Of a stretch of DNA of 64,000 nt, positions 22,596 to 32,881 are shown piece after piece. Within the stretch, counting starts at the first letter, position 1. Each line of letters starts with the position of its first letter. Under the pieces are notes generated by a model. The model ran no database searches and was not told where the DNA came from. It saw nothing but the letters and a program-made list of their open reading frames with translations. Both the position numbers and the translations under genes were made by a program. The DNA is from Cyathus striatus (taxonomy: Eukaryota; Basidiomycota; Agaricomycetes; Agaricales; Nidulariaceae). The stretch covers positions 62,001-126,000 of the forward strand of contig JAOVFP010000008.1 of NCBI GenBank assembly GCA_025738555.1, written 5' to 3'.

Positions 22596-23640
22596 CTTAC
22601 AGGGATTCGAACCCAAAGCCATGCAAAGATTAGTACAAAGTAGATTCGCACTATACCATTAGGCTAATTTACCACTATTCATGCCGTGAACTTTTTTTTT
22701 AAAAAACTGACCTTACAACCTTGCAAATTGCATGTAACTGCTCAGATGATATCACTACTATTCGTGGCGCAAAATTTGAAAGACATCAAGAATTACACAA
22801 GGTACTTATAGGATTCGAACCCAAAGCCTTCCGAAATTTAGTACAACGTTTATTTGCACTGTACCATTAGGCTAATTGACCTTGCAAGTTACATGAACAA
22901 TAATAAAACGACCTTAACCTTGACAAGTAAGTCGACTGCTCAGACTATACTATCACCCATTAAACATAATTATAAGATCAATCTGGAAAAAGTTTACAGT
23001 AATTATGACCATACTACAGGTACTTATCGGGATTCGAACCCAAACCCTCCGAAGATTAGTACAATGTATATTTACACCATACCATTAGGCTAAGCGACCT
23101 TGCAAATCAAGGAAACTGCTCAGATTAATTTAGTACAACATTTATTCGCACTGTACCATTAGGCTGATTGACCTTGCGAATTATATCCAACTGCTCAGAT
23201 GGATAGCGTACCTACAGTATCTTATCTACTTTAACTAGTGTTCAGTTGTTACGATGGTGAAGGAACGGAAATAATTGATAAAAAAAACCATAAACTAGTT
23301 GAATCTATATTAGCACCCATTAAACTTAATAATAAAATCGATCTAGAAAAATGTTACTAGGAAACCTCGATATAATAATGTACTTATTGGGATTCGAACC
23401 AAAAGCCACGCAAAGACTAGTACAACGTTTATTCGCACTGTACCATTAGGCTAATTGAACTTAGAAATTAAATGTAACTGCTCAGATCATATCACTACTA
23501 TTCGTGGCGCAAACTTTTAAAAGACATTATAAAATATATGAACAGGTACTTACTGGAATTTGAACCCAAAGCCTTCCGTAATATATTACAACGTTGGTTT
23601 GCACTGTACCATTAGGCTAATTATATTCAACTGCTCAGAT
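22595..23640 (-). repeat. Tandem tRNA-like (polymerase III-type) repeats
   Basis: Five copies plus one partial copy lie at about 22595-22680, 22798-22885, 23015-23100, 23130-23175 (partial), 23378-23465 and 23545-23625. On the minus strand each starts with an A-box-like 'TAGCCTAATGGTA' and ends with a B-box-like 'GGGTTCGAATCCC', the internal promoter of tRNA genes. I could not build proper acceptor or anticodon stems. They are therefore better called tRNA-derived SINE-like repeats or tRNA pseudogenes than working tRNAs. Spacers between copies share 'aactgctcaga'. Confidence 0.65.
23198..23380. repeat. Second copy of the ~180-bp direct duplication
   Basis: This matches 22413-22593 with few substitutions. 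Both copies are followed by a tRNA-like unit, so the duplicated segment is about 270 bases in all (to about 22690 and 23465), offset by roughly 785 bases. Confidence 0.75.
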
Positions 23641-23924
23641 CATATCACTACTATTCATGCCGTGAACTTTTTTTTTAAAAAACTAACCTTACAACTAGTT
23701 GAACTAAAAAGAACTATATGATACTCTTTGTTGTGCGAACTTTCAATACTGAAGACCTTGCGAACCACGTTAACTTCTCAGATTATATCAGTACTGTTCG
23801 TGACACAAACATTTTTACTGTTAAAGATGAAGACTTGCTCTGAGCCAACTACGGGAGTACTTCTAATCCATAAAGTCACACGGACTTTAAATAACTTACT
23901 ATTCACTTAACATTCATTCGAAGG

Positions 23925-24370
23925 AGCTTAACTTTTTGCTAGATGGAACTTAACTTTTGACTCGAAGGAACTTAACATTTACTCGACGGAACGTAACTTT
24001 TCAATCGAAGGAACCTAACTAAACTTGACTATCCACTCGACAGAACTTAACTTTTGACTCAAGGAACTTAACTTTTGACTCGAAGGAACTTAACATTCAC
24101 TTGACGGAACTTAACTTTTCAATTGAAGGAACTTAACTGAACTTAACTTTTGACTCGAAGGAACTTAACTATCACTCGACGGAACTTAACATTTCAATTG
24201 AAGGAACTTAACTGAACTTAACTTTTGACTCGAAGGAACTTAACTATCACTCGACGAAACTTAACTTTTCAATTGAAGGAACTTAACTGAACTTGACTAC
24301 CACTCGACAGAACTTAACTTTTGACTCGAAGGAACTTTACTTTTGGCTCGAAGGAACTTAACTTTTCACT
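23925..24370. repeat. 22-24 nt satellite, 'gactcgaaggaacttaactttt'
   Basis: About twenty tandem units combine 'actcgaaggaacttaac' or 'caattgaaggaacttaac' with a short T-rich spacer. The interval 24110-24300 shows a higher-order repeat of roughly 70 bases. CpG in ACTCGA is retained here. Confidence 0.85.
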
Positions 24371-25480
24371 ATGTACATCGACCTTCATTTGATTAACTGA
24401 GAGGCCTCAACTCAATTTCCTCTTCATTAATTACTGCCTTCAGTGTTTAGAATAAAATAAAATGGTAGATAATTGGGCGCGGGGATAGAGCAGGAAAGGT
24501 TGATACGAAGGTCGGAAGACAAGACAGGAGAGATATCATGGTAATATGTAAAGGAGGGTACCAGTAATGCTATACCTGTGGACATGAAGACGTTTCTGAG
24601 GTTGGTTTCTTGTTATATCACATAGATTTCTCTAATATTGTACGCAGCGGTGGTTTGATACCATGAAATCTAATCATAGAGCCTACCTTTGTCAGGTATA
24701 AGAAGCAAGCCGACTGTTTACTGCAGATTCGTAATTCATTCTAAACAACGAAATCACAGCAGGTAGGCGACCGAGTTGGGATTAATTCTTGGAAGAGGCT
24801 AACCGTAATTCGTACTGATGTACTTAGCGCGCGAGTTTAGATTACTCCAATTGCAGTTTATTCCCGTATTCTAAGATCTTGTGCTCAAAGATTTAATAAG
24901 TTCGAGGGTGCATGAAGATCAATTCTTTTCAAAGTAAACTTGTATATTTTTAGAACACGCTAAGACTTCGACAGTTTATCTTATTGCAATTTGTCTATAT
25001 GGCATATCATTAGTGCACGAAATAATGGAAAGTGAAGGAAATAGATAGTATAAATCATACCAAGATATCAAAAGAGGGTTTTTAGAGGACCATATACATC
25101 TGTGGGCATATACGGTCACTAGCAACGCCATAGGAAACATAACCGAAAGCGTGAGACAGAAATTTCGAGCATTGGACGATCGAAAGGCAGGACGATACTA
25201 ATGCTTCAATTGTGTGAACGTGTGGCTCTTGGGCCATAATAGATTTTGGAAATGCCACTGAGCTCATCAGACTTGAAATTCCTTTGATCATGAGTTATTG
25301 CACTCGTAGCAGGTAATTCTTGGAACTAAAGGTTTCAGGAGGAACGGAAAGAAGACGTGTTTGACGTAGGCGCAGTAATGTAGAGGCCTCGAAGTGGCAT
25401 GTCAGCAGGAAGATGTAAACGAAGGGAACACCGGGGTGAATGCATACCGTAAATGTTGAGTTGTGTAGCTGTACACCAGA
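24371..25480. other. Interval without recognised gene
   Basis: No conserved motif was found on either strand. The minus-strand frame at 25082-25291 (69 codons) lacks any signature and is not supported as a gene. Confidence 0.35.
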
Positions 25481-25487
25481 GCTGGAG

Positions 25488-25645
25488 AGCGTGTTGTGGG
25501 GGGGAGCGCTGCAGTGCGTGTAAGAATCAAAGAAAGCCGTGTTTGACGTAGGCGTCCCGTAGCATTGATATATTCAGCGAGCGCGGGAGCGTGTTGTGGG
25601 GGGGAGCGCGGCAGTGCGTGTAAGAATCAAAGGCGTCCCGCCGTA
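25488..25645. repeat. Local CpG-rich duplication
   Basis: The block with 'gagcgtgttgtggggggga' and 'gtgcgtgtaagaatcaaag' is present at 25487-25533 and 25587-25633. The phrase 'gtagcattgatatattcag' occurs at 25558 and 25643. This duplicates the end of the non-LTR fragment next to it. Confidence 0.8.
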
Positions 25646-25830
25646 GCATTGATATATTCAGCGAGCGCAGAAAGGCTCGTTGGACCCGAGATGATTTTCC
25701 ATAGATAGACGTGGCGGTTGCAGGGCACGCATTGCGCCAGAAGCTTGCGACGCTGGTCTGCGTAGGCGGGGCAGCATAGTAGGAAGTGCTCCACCGTTTC
25801 AGCGAGCCTGTGGCACATTTCCTGCAAAGG
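25546..25830 (-). pseudogene. Non-LTR retrotransposon 3' fragment
   Basis: The minus-strand frame reads 'RLAETVEHFLLCCPAYADQR', typical of the E-T-x-x-H-F-L-x-x-C-P-x-Y segment that follows the RNase H domain in fungal LINE-type elements. It ends 'LAEYINATAGRL' before a stop. About 66 codons remain, with no upstream reverse transcriptase. The region is CpG-rich, unlike the relics near the window ends, so it may be a younger insertion or an unmethylated one. Confidence 0.65.
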
Positions 25831-25844
25831 GGGACTTTCTATTG

Positions 25845-25892
25845 CTACTACTACTACTACTACTACTACTAATACTATTACTATTACTATTA
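25845..25892. repeat. (ACT)n microsatellite
   Basis: Nine or so 'act' triplets starting near 25848 are followed by imperfect 'aatactattactatt' repeats. It lies just beyond the 5' limit of the preceding retrotransposon fragment. Confidence 0.9.
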
Positions 25893-25986
25893 TGTATACT
25901 AATACAACTCTAATACACTACTAGTGAGAACATGAGTGAGTGGATGAAAGAAATGAAAGTAACGGCAACCGTGTTGACCGCTCCCG

Positions 25987-26023
25987 TCATATTTAGGGCA
26001 GGGCTAGCCTGCCCTAAATATGA
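25987..26023. repeat. Perfect 16-bp palindrome with 5-nt loop
   Basis: The arms are 25987-26002 ('tcatatttagggcagg') and 26008-26023, with 'gctag' between. This could be a junction of two identical element ends placed head to head, or a cruciform or terminator-like hairpin. The word ttagggcagg occurs once more at 22344. Confidence 0.85.
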
Positions 26024-26204
26024 TCGAAACAACCAAATTTGGAGTCACATGATATGGCCACGCCATCACTTTCTTTCCATTACTACCACGTACCCCGTAG
26101 TTAGATAGTATCTCGAGTGTACTTAATAGTAGAAATAATAATAAATACATTATATTCTTCAGCAAACATTTGAATACCGATAGTAACTAGGAAAAGAAGA
26201 AGGA

Positions 26205-26585
26205 AAGCTCAACAGCGAAGGCTGATTTACATGAGGAAGGGATGGGGAATAACATAGTATTCCCATAGTATTCCCCTCCGTGTTGTGAACGGAATTAGGT
26301 ACGGCTGACTACGTATTCGAGAAGTAACTAATGTTCTTTGTATAGCATCAGAAGGTACCGTTTACTGTTACAGCTCAGCCGCGAAGGCCGATTTACATGA
26401 GGAAGGGATGGGGAATAACATAGGTATGGCTGTCTATGTATTCGAGATGTAACTAATGTTCTTTGTATATCATCAGAACAAACTGTTTACCATTACAGCT
26501 CACCTGCGAGGGCCGATTTACATGAGGAAGGGAGGGAGAATTGGATATTCGGTATGGCTATCTACGTATTCAACCAAACAATCCA
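26205..26585. repeat. Three tandem ~120-165 bp repeats
   Basis: Units starting 'gatttacatgaggaaggga' begin near 26223, 26391 and 26515. The first two also share 'aactaatgttctttgtata' and 'gtttac'. The first copy has an extra insert around 'agtattcccatagtattccc'. The array abuts the 3' end of the MULE gene. Confidence 0.85.
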
Positions 26586-27811
26586 TTTACCGATGCTAGT
26601 TATTCTTTTTTGTAGTTAGGACCGACCTATTCGACCACATAATTAATACGACAGTCCAGGATGAGCATACATAAGCATACCTCCAGATCCGCTTGAACAT
26701 CTTCAAATTTTGATTCTCGCCAGTAAGGTGGGACTTCATTGTAAGGAAACCATTCATTCTGGAGAGGACCAACATCGAATCCCCAAATTCCACTTCCAGC
26801 GGCTTGCATCAACCGAAGATTCGAACAGTCTCTGCTCGAACATTGTTACGCACTCACGGTCCACATCTATAGAAGCCGTCATCCTTTCCTTCACCTGGTA
26901 TTTCCATGCAGCTTCGACAGGCTTCGTTCCAGTTTCAAGCCTATCCTTGTACGCCGACATAATGTATAATGTCACCGCGTGCGCAAATGATATGGTAAGC
27001 ATCCACTTTGATGGATGATTCTTCGAAGGCTTTTTCTTGTTTGACGATGCCGAAGCAACATTAATAGAGAACCAATGCGCGATTTCAGCTCGTTGCTGAG
27101 GCGTCAGGTTGCCATAATGGTCGACTGTCCCTCGAATATAACCTAGGCTTTGCTCCTTTGGGTATTTCTCCATTCTGCGAGCATAATGAAGTGCTGGTAT
27201 GTTCCTATATTTTCGGAGGTCGACTTTTTGGATGTCGATATGGAGTAGCTCATCCAGTATAATGATGTGAGGACCAAGGATCCCCTCCATTTCTTTTGTT
27301 ACCGGAGTCTGTACGAAGTTCTCGATTATGTCTTCCTCCGAAGGAGTATTAATCGCCAGCTTCCAATGACCAAGCTGGTATGCTCGTTAGCTATTATGTT
27401 AAGACTATAAAAATATGATCACCTGTATCCCTCGCCGGCTTTGGATATCTTTCCACAACTCATCGACAATTTCGCTTTCTTTCACGCCATTGTAGATAAG
27501 AAACTTTCCCTGATTGCTCTCTGGGATACTACAGTCCCTCCAAAGCTTGACATCCCATTGCGTCTCATGTCCTAGCTTGACTTTCCTAAGAATCCTTCCT
27601 GGGTACCAATACTGACCGACAAGGATTAAAGCGCCTCTCCCTGCTCTAGTTGATGAAATAGTTAGTAGTTATCTCTTATGTGGCCTGGAAGAACTAACAG
27701 TAAGCGATTTGTTCGCATTCTTTGTGGCCACCCTTTCGGGAGGGTTGGCCTAAAAGGCGGAAATATAAGAAAAGTTGCTATAAAGTGAATAAAAGGTTGC
27801 TTACGGTTCAT

Positions 27812-27992
27812 AAGACTTTCCCTTTGAGCAGTAGTCACAGAAGAAATCTGTTTCTTCTGGCAGCCAAGATCCTCGTCCACCTCGTTGGCAAGCCAAGTGC
27901 ATCCAATCTTTGCACCCGTAGCATTGAATAGCTCCTGGTGCCTCGCGTCGAGTTCTGGGCCGTTTCCAGCTACACCACATCGACAGTTGAAA
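27812..27992 (-). pseudogene. PHD-finger segment, split by a frameshift
   Basis: The first ligands 'FNCRCG' lie in the main frame. After a shift near 27934 the rest reads 'AIQCYGCKDWMHLACQRGG' and 'ETDFFCDYC'. Together this gives C-x-C, C-x2-C, H-x2-C and C-x2-C, the C4HC3 order of PHD fingers, with the usual Trp two residues before the His-containing pair. The main frame instead runs on into unrelated sequence. PHD fingers usually read histone H3 tails. Confidence 0.65.
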
Positions 27993-28499
27993 GGTGAGTC
28001 GCTTTCAACAGAGTCATCATCTTCCCCATCTTGTAGTTGCGACGAACCCTTCTCATCTGGATGCTGAGTTGACAATTCCTCTGGTGGCGGAATGGAACGT
28101 TCACCGCTCTCATCATCTGTTATGGGAGTAACTCGATGGTGTAGAGTTGTTGGTTCTTCTGGTGGCATTGTGGACGATTTGGGAATAGCTCTAGTATATT
28201 CCCGGGTATACACTTGCTTCGTCTTCTTGAACCATGGACGATTGACCTCTGGAGAAAGATCGGCTCCACGGTACTTTAATACCGGAGGTTTCTGTAGCCC
28301 CTGCGTGCCCGAGACGCTAATCTGATGTAGCTCAAGAATCTTTGCGACTTGTCGCTCTAAGAATGATTCTTGTGAACTTACGCCACCTCGCAACTTATAA
28401 ACGACCGTGGTTGTGGAGAAGCCGGGTGGAGGATTTACGTTCTGTCCGTACAGAGCAGTCTTAGCCGTCATATCAGTGAGCTCTTTTGTGATACCAGCG

Positions 28500-29420
28500 T
28501 TCATCCCATCGTAGTCGTAAATTGCACCATTGTACGAGTACCGAGTTCTGAAGTGGTTGGCACCATAGAAAGCACGCCCGACCATTTCGTAAACAACGGA
28601 ATTTCCATCAGGTTGAATTTCCCCCGGAAAATTCCAAACCAAAGGTAAGTTGTCCTTGCCTTGAGGCGTAAAACAAGTCTCGTCTATGTTGATGATTAGT
28701 ACGACTGGGATAGATAACCATTTCGTAACATCAAAGTTAACCCCAGTGCACTTGGGCTTGCCATCAATGGTTCTGTAACAGGGAAGTACATCGTGGATGT
28801 CGTATTTAAAGCTGGTTTGATGCTTAAGCCATGTATTTGCATTTCCGTTGAATGTGTTAAAGTCCTTAATTGTCAGATGAATGGCCCTTTTCCGTTTCGG
28901 TGTCTTTTCCATGTACAAGTGTGTAATCTCGTTTGTGTCGAGAGCTTTACAACATATGCGTATGGCCACCTCGAGTCGTTCAAAGTACAGGTGGCCGTTA
29001 TACTTGCTTTCTGTGCTCGCCTTGTTCACAACGTCATAGAACCATTCCTAACCATGAAGCCAATAAGAAAGTATATGTGATGGATCGTACTAACTCACCC
29101 AGAGGTTGTTGAAATTGCCCTTTCTAATATTTCCTATCCTATGATTTGCGAGATAGTTTAAGAATATATTCCGTTCCTCTGAAAGCTTCTTTACAGAGGA
29201 TAGGCTAAAGACTTCGGCTTGATAGCCCGAGTATTTATTAAATAACGTCTCGACTACCTTCAGATGGCAGTCTGGTGGCACAGTCCTCAGCGCAGTTTCG
29301 AAGTCGCGGGGACGACGATACAAAGCCTGAAATAAGAGCTGTAAAGAAGAATCCAACCAGCACGAATTGTCCTCCCATGAGAAGGAAGCAAAAAGACTGG
29401 GTTTGCGCCCTTCATCAGAG
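28500..29420 (-). CDS. USP-like (C19-type) cysteine peptidase domain of the MULE gene
   Basis: The catalytic Cys candidate is in 'EDNSCWLDSSLQLLF' (near 29361), matching the N-x-C-(Y/W)-(L/M)-(N/D)-S-x-L-Q-x-L box of ubiquitin-specific proteases. The His candidate is in 'GANHFRTRY' (near 28554), followed by 'IYDYDGM', which supplies an Asp. The spacing of about 255 residues is short but workable for a minimal USP fold. All three candidate residues are intact and no frame break occurs between them. Whether it cleaves ubiquitin, SUMO or the fusion protein itself cannot be told from sequence. Confidence 0.7.
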
Positions 29421-29977
29421 ATATTCGGTGGGCTAGAGCTAAAATCTTCAAATGTTTTTTTCTTATGAGGCTTCGGAATGCCTTTAGGTAGTAGCTCGTG
29501 CTGAATTTTCTTCTTTTGAGGCTCTGTAACACCTTTAAGTCCCTGTCGAGTCTTCCGTTGTGTTGTTACTTTTTTTGTGGCATTTTTTTTTGCTCTCTCC
29601 GTTGCTTTTGTCACTTGAAGGAGCTTAGCCTTCTCTTCGTTCTTAGCAGCTTCATTTAGACCTGCATGGGTGTCTAAATATTTTTTGGTTTTGTGATCAT
29701 AAGGGCGACCATTGTTCACGATCTTCTCTGCTCTTTTCTTCTTCGGTTTATTCTCAGCCAATGTTTTCTTTGGGGACTCCTCTTCAGGCGATTCGGTCGC
29801 TTTATTTTCCTTCTCGGTTTCCTCGTCTGTCGACTCATCAATTAGCTTCCTTTCTGGATGGCGAGACTTTCGATCGTATGTCTGCCAGGGTGCAGCTTTT
29901 CCATAACGAATACGTGCGCCAGCTATGAAAATAAATATCAGTACCATCCCCAACTTAAGATAAGAGTTAAGACTTAC

Positions 29978-31058
29978 TAATGACAGCATTGAATGTCGTT
30001 TCGTTCGCGTCTGCAAGCGCCTTCAACGATTTAAGGCCTTCGTAAAAGTAGTGGTCTCGACCCTGGGACATATACATCTTGAAGTGCTGCGCTTCCTCAG
30101 CATTCGTCGTGGATGGTAGAGATGTCCATTCAGTAACCCCCATCCTTCGTTTACACTGGAAAATCATCGATGCCATGTGGGGCCGTAAATACCAGGATAG
30201 CCACGGCTTCACCTTCGGGAAGGTTAGAAAAATCTTCTCGACAATCTCGTCAAATTCTTTCACTGGCACATCGAGAAGACGAAGCACGTTCATTTCGAAT
30301 TTATAGCCGTTGGAATCGTCGTCGATTCCTTTCATATGCTTGATACGCCTCACGCTGCTTTTGAAATGCTGTTGGCAGCCTTTCAGAAGACCCTCAGCGG
30401 CAACCCTCAGTTCAACGAGATCTCGAGGATCATTCATTTCAATGGCCATCTCAACAAACGCGTCGATATACCCATTTCGCTGGGCCTCACTGAAATCAAC
30501 AACCTAACAGATGGTTAATGTGTGTTATCTATAGAGGGAGAGCATATAAAATACACACCCCAGAGAAGGCACACGATCGGTAATCTGCACGTTGTTCTCT
30601 CTGTACAGAATGAAGATATTTCCGAATAACACCCGGAAATGAAGCTTGTAGTGTAGGCTCGTTCCGCCATCGCTGTAGGTGAACAAGACCGGCATCCATG
30701 ATAAAGTTTGCGTGCAATAGAGTGTAGAAATAATAACGAGAGAAGACCTGTCTTTCCACCAGCCATGCGCGGCATCTGAGACAACACCATTTAACCCAGA
30801 AGGATTAAAATCAGCTCTGACGAGTAAGGAAGCCATCCAAGTAGATTGGAAAGAGATAACTTTCTTGTCGATAAGATCCTCAGCGACAATAAATGTCGGA
30901 TATGCTTTAGAAAATGTTTTGTATGCTTCGAGATTGAACTCCAGCGTCATTGGGGGGCCCCCCAAAGACTCAATGATCTGTTTTCTTTCCACAGCGATTC
31001 TGTGGACATTGTTATAACAGGTGGAATAATCGGTCGCCGGCACCCCAGGTATGCCCAT
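29978..31058 (-). CDS. MULE DDE catalytic core
   Basis: The candidate catalytic residues are the Asp in 'VVSDAAHGWW' (near 30775), the Asp at the start of the next exon in 'VVDFSEAQRNG' (near 30496) and the Glu in 'TTNAEEAQ' (near 30097). 'GCQQHF' (near 30375) is the C-x2-H pair found between the second Asp and the Glu in MULEs. The core is present in full but crosses a frame break near 30650 and another just before its start. Confidence 0.75.
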
Positions 31059-31167
31059 TACATCTCGCGCTCTGACTGCAGCTCCGAAGCTTTAGCGTTT
31101 GGATGTAAAATGACATCCTGCCTTAACTTTTCGTGCTGCACTGGTAAGGGACTAACTACGTCACCCG

Positions 31168-31585
31168 GTTTGCCGTGATGATGAAAACCGTGCTGACGGA
31201 AATATACGCCCTTCCTATAAATATAGGTAATGGACTTGGCGTTGCATCTAATGTAGGTTATCGAGTTTTTACATTGCTTACACTTCCGTTCTTGCTGCTT
31301 ACTTCGTGCCTTCAATGTGGATCTGGCACGAATAATAACCAGGCAACTGGGATTATCGCAAGTAAAGACTCCTCGGCAAGTCCTTTGACATCTATAGCCT
31401 CTTTTGTATGTTTTTGCGTCTCGGCTTCCATTCCTTTTCACTCCCCAAGATGACTGGTTCGCCCATTGGATCTTCATTCGTCCTGTATCAGCGTAATACC
31501 GCAGAGAGTACTTGTGTTGCCACTCTCCATCCGGAAAAGTGTTCCACGTATTAGGGTCTTCACCGGGCCAAAGATCAATTGTTTT
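31168..31585 (-). CDS. GCM-type zinc-finger domain of the MULE gene
   Basis: The segment holds 'WANQSSWGVKRNGS', then 'CQRTCRGVFTCDNPSC', 'ARSKQQERKCKQC' and 'GVYFRQHGFHHHGKPG'. The order of aromatic, Cys and His residues follows the GCM fold: W-x-N near the start, C-x-G-x-x-x-C in the middle, K-Q-Q/x-x-K-C-x-x-C, and a terminal H-x2-H-x-H cluster. Published work on WRKY-GCM1 fingers links them to MULE transposases, so fusion to the downstream DDE core is expected. It probably binds the element's own ends. Confidence 0.8.
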
Positions 31586-32881
31586 GGTGATCTTTTTGAG
31601 CTCGCATTTATTGATTCCTCTGAACTTGCGACCGCTCTTAACGTTCAGGACCTTCCCGTCGTCTTCGTCATCGTCGTCGTCATCATCACTCTCATCGTCG
31701 GTCTCGCTGTCACTGTCATCACTGTCACTATCATCGCTGTCACTGGTGTTATGCTTTGAAGCTTTAACACCGATTTTTGTCTGTGCATGGGTTGTATTTG
31801 ATTGTATAGGTTCCACGGGTTCAACTTCCATGGGTTCGACTTCAACTTTAGGAAGTAGTCCAGTTATGTCCCTTTCAACGGGCCTTGCAATATATCCTCG
31901 GATATGTCCTAAATGCAAAAGGATAGATAGTATTTAGCAAATAACCTCTTATTATACGTCAATAACTGACCTTCAGGTGTTACAAAGAGTGCGAATCCTT
32001 TCGGTATGCCTTGTTCTGCCCGTTCATACACTTCGCCAATTATCTTATGCTTCTTATCAATGTCATCCTGTGTCTCATTTTTGTAGATCTGTAAGCAGGC
32101 TATAACCACGCCTGGTGGGGGATGTTAGAAAAGGTGGAGGGCATATCATTATAGTGTAACAAACCTGCTGTGTTGAGGAGATCCTGCGTAGTTGTTTCCC
32201 TCCTACTCCCCTCTCCTTCAGTCTTCTCTTCGCCAGTAGGAGCTTTTAGTTTCTTGGGAGTAGGGGATGTGGAATTCGAAATGGAACATTTCCGTTTATG
32301 TCTGACAGCAAATAAACTTCCAATCGACTGCACATATTTGGCCTGCTATTGTGTAAACCAGAAGTTATAGATGAATATTAGTTAATAGTACATACAAATC
32401 CCATTTCTCGATTCCTGTTTAGTGCTATCTATAACTTGCTGCAAGCTGGGATAAAAATGCTTGTTGACGTCCGAAGCAATGAATATGTTTCACCAAAGCC
32501 CCCTATTTCGAACTGCAGAAAAATAGTATTATCCCCATATAACATGTATTCATCTGATGCGCCTCATACATATCATGACATATTACTACTCCATAACAAG
32601 TCAATGTCACATAGATGTTTATCAAGTTCAACTAGGCTACTGGTACTATTGCCTGGAAAACATCCTGGGTCGATACCAAGAGGCTCAGATATGGCAGCCA
32701 AGCGACACCTAGTTCTTCAGTTAAGGAATCAGTGGGATTACTGGTTGTAGTAGAGTCCATGAGCTGAGACAGGTGTTGCACAGCCTCATCATCACGTAAC
32801 CGGGGATTATTCTTTAGTCTATCCTGTTGTCGTAACTTGTTAAGAGACTTACATGCGCCTGTTTGAGTCGTTCCGTTCACC

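Larger units (their letters stand above)
26630..32404 (-). mobile_element. MULE-type transposase gene: GCM finger - DDE - USP-like peptidase - PHD finger
   Basis: A cut-and-paste transposase fused to chromatin-type domains. Hand-read exons: 32404-32396, 32345-32165, 32111-31971, 31908 to about 30590, 30503-29978, 29922-29099, 29047-27805, 27749-27699, 27645-27423 and 27374 to about 26630. They are joined by about 47-65 nt introns in phase. Domains in order: a Ser/Asp acidic run; a GCM-type zinc finger (31585-31168); a MULE core with 'VVSDAAHGWW', 'VVDFSEAQRNG', 'GCQQHF' and the 'TTNAEEAQ' signature; a Lys-rich linker; a USP-like peptidase with Cys box 'EDNSCWLDSSLQLL' and His box 'GANHFRTRY...YDYDGM'; a PHD finger; and a region with 'VGQYWYPGRIL'. 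Frame breaks occur near 31065, 30650, 27934 and probably 26780. I infer a recently inactivated element. Its termini were not found. Confidence 0.8.

Noticed and set aside
22595..23625. Functional tRNA genes
   Set aside because: A and B boxes are good, but acceptor and anticodon stems do not pair, so I call repeats instead.
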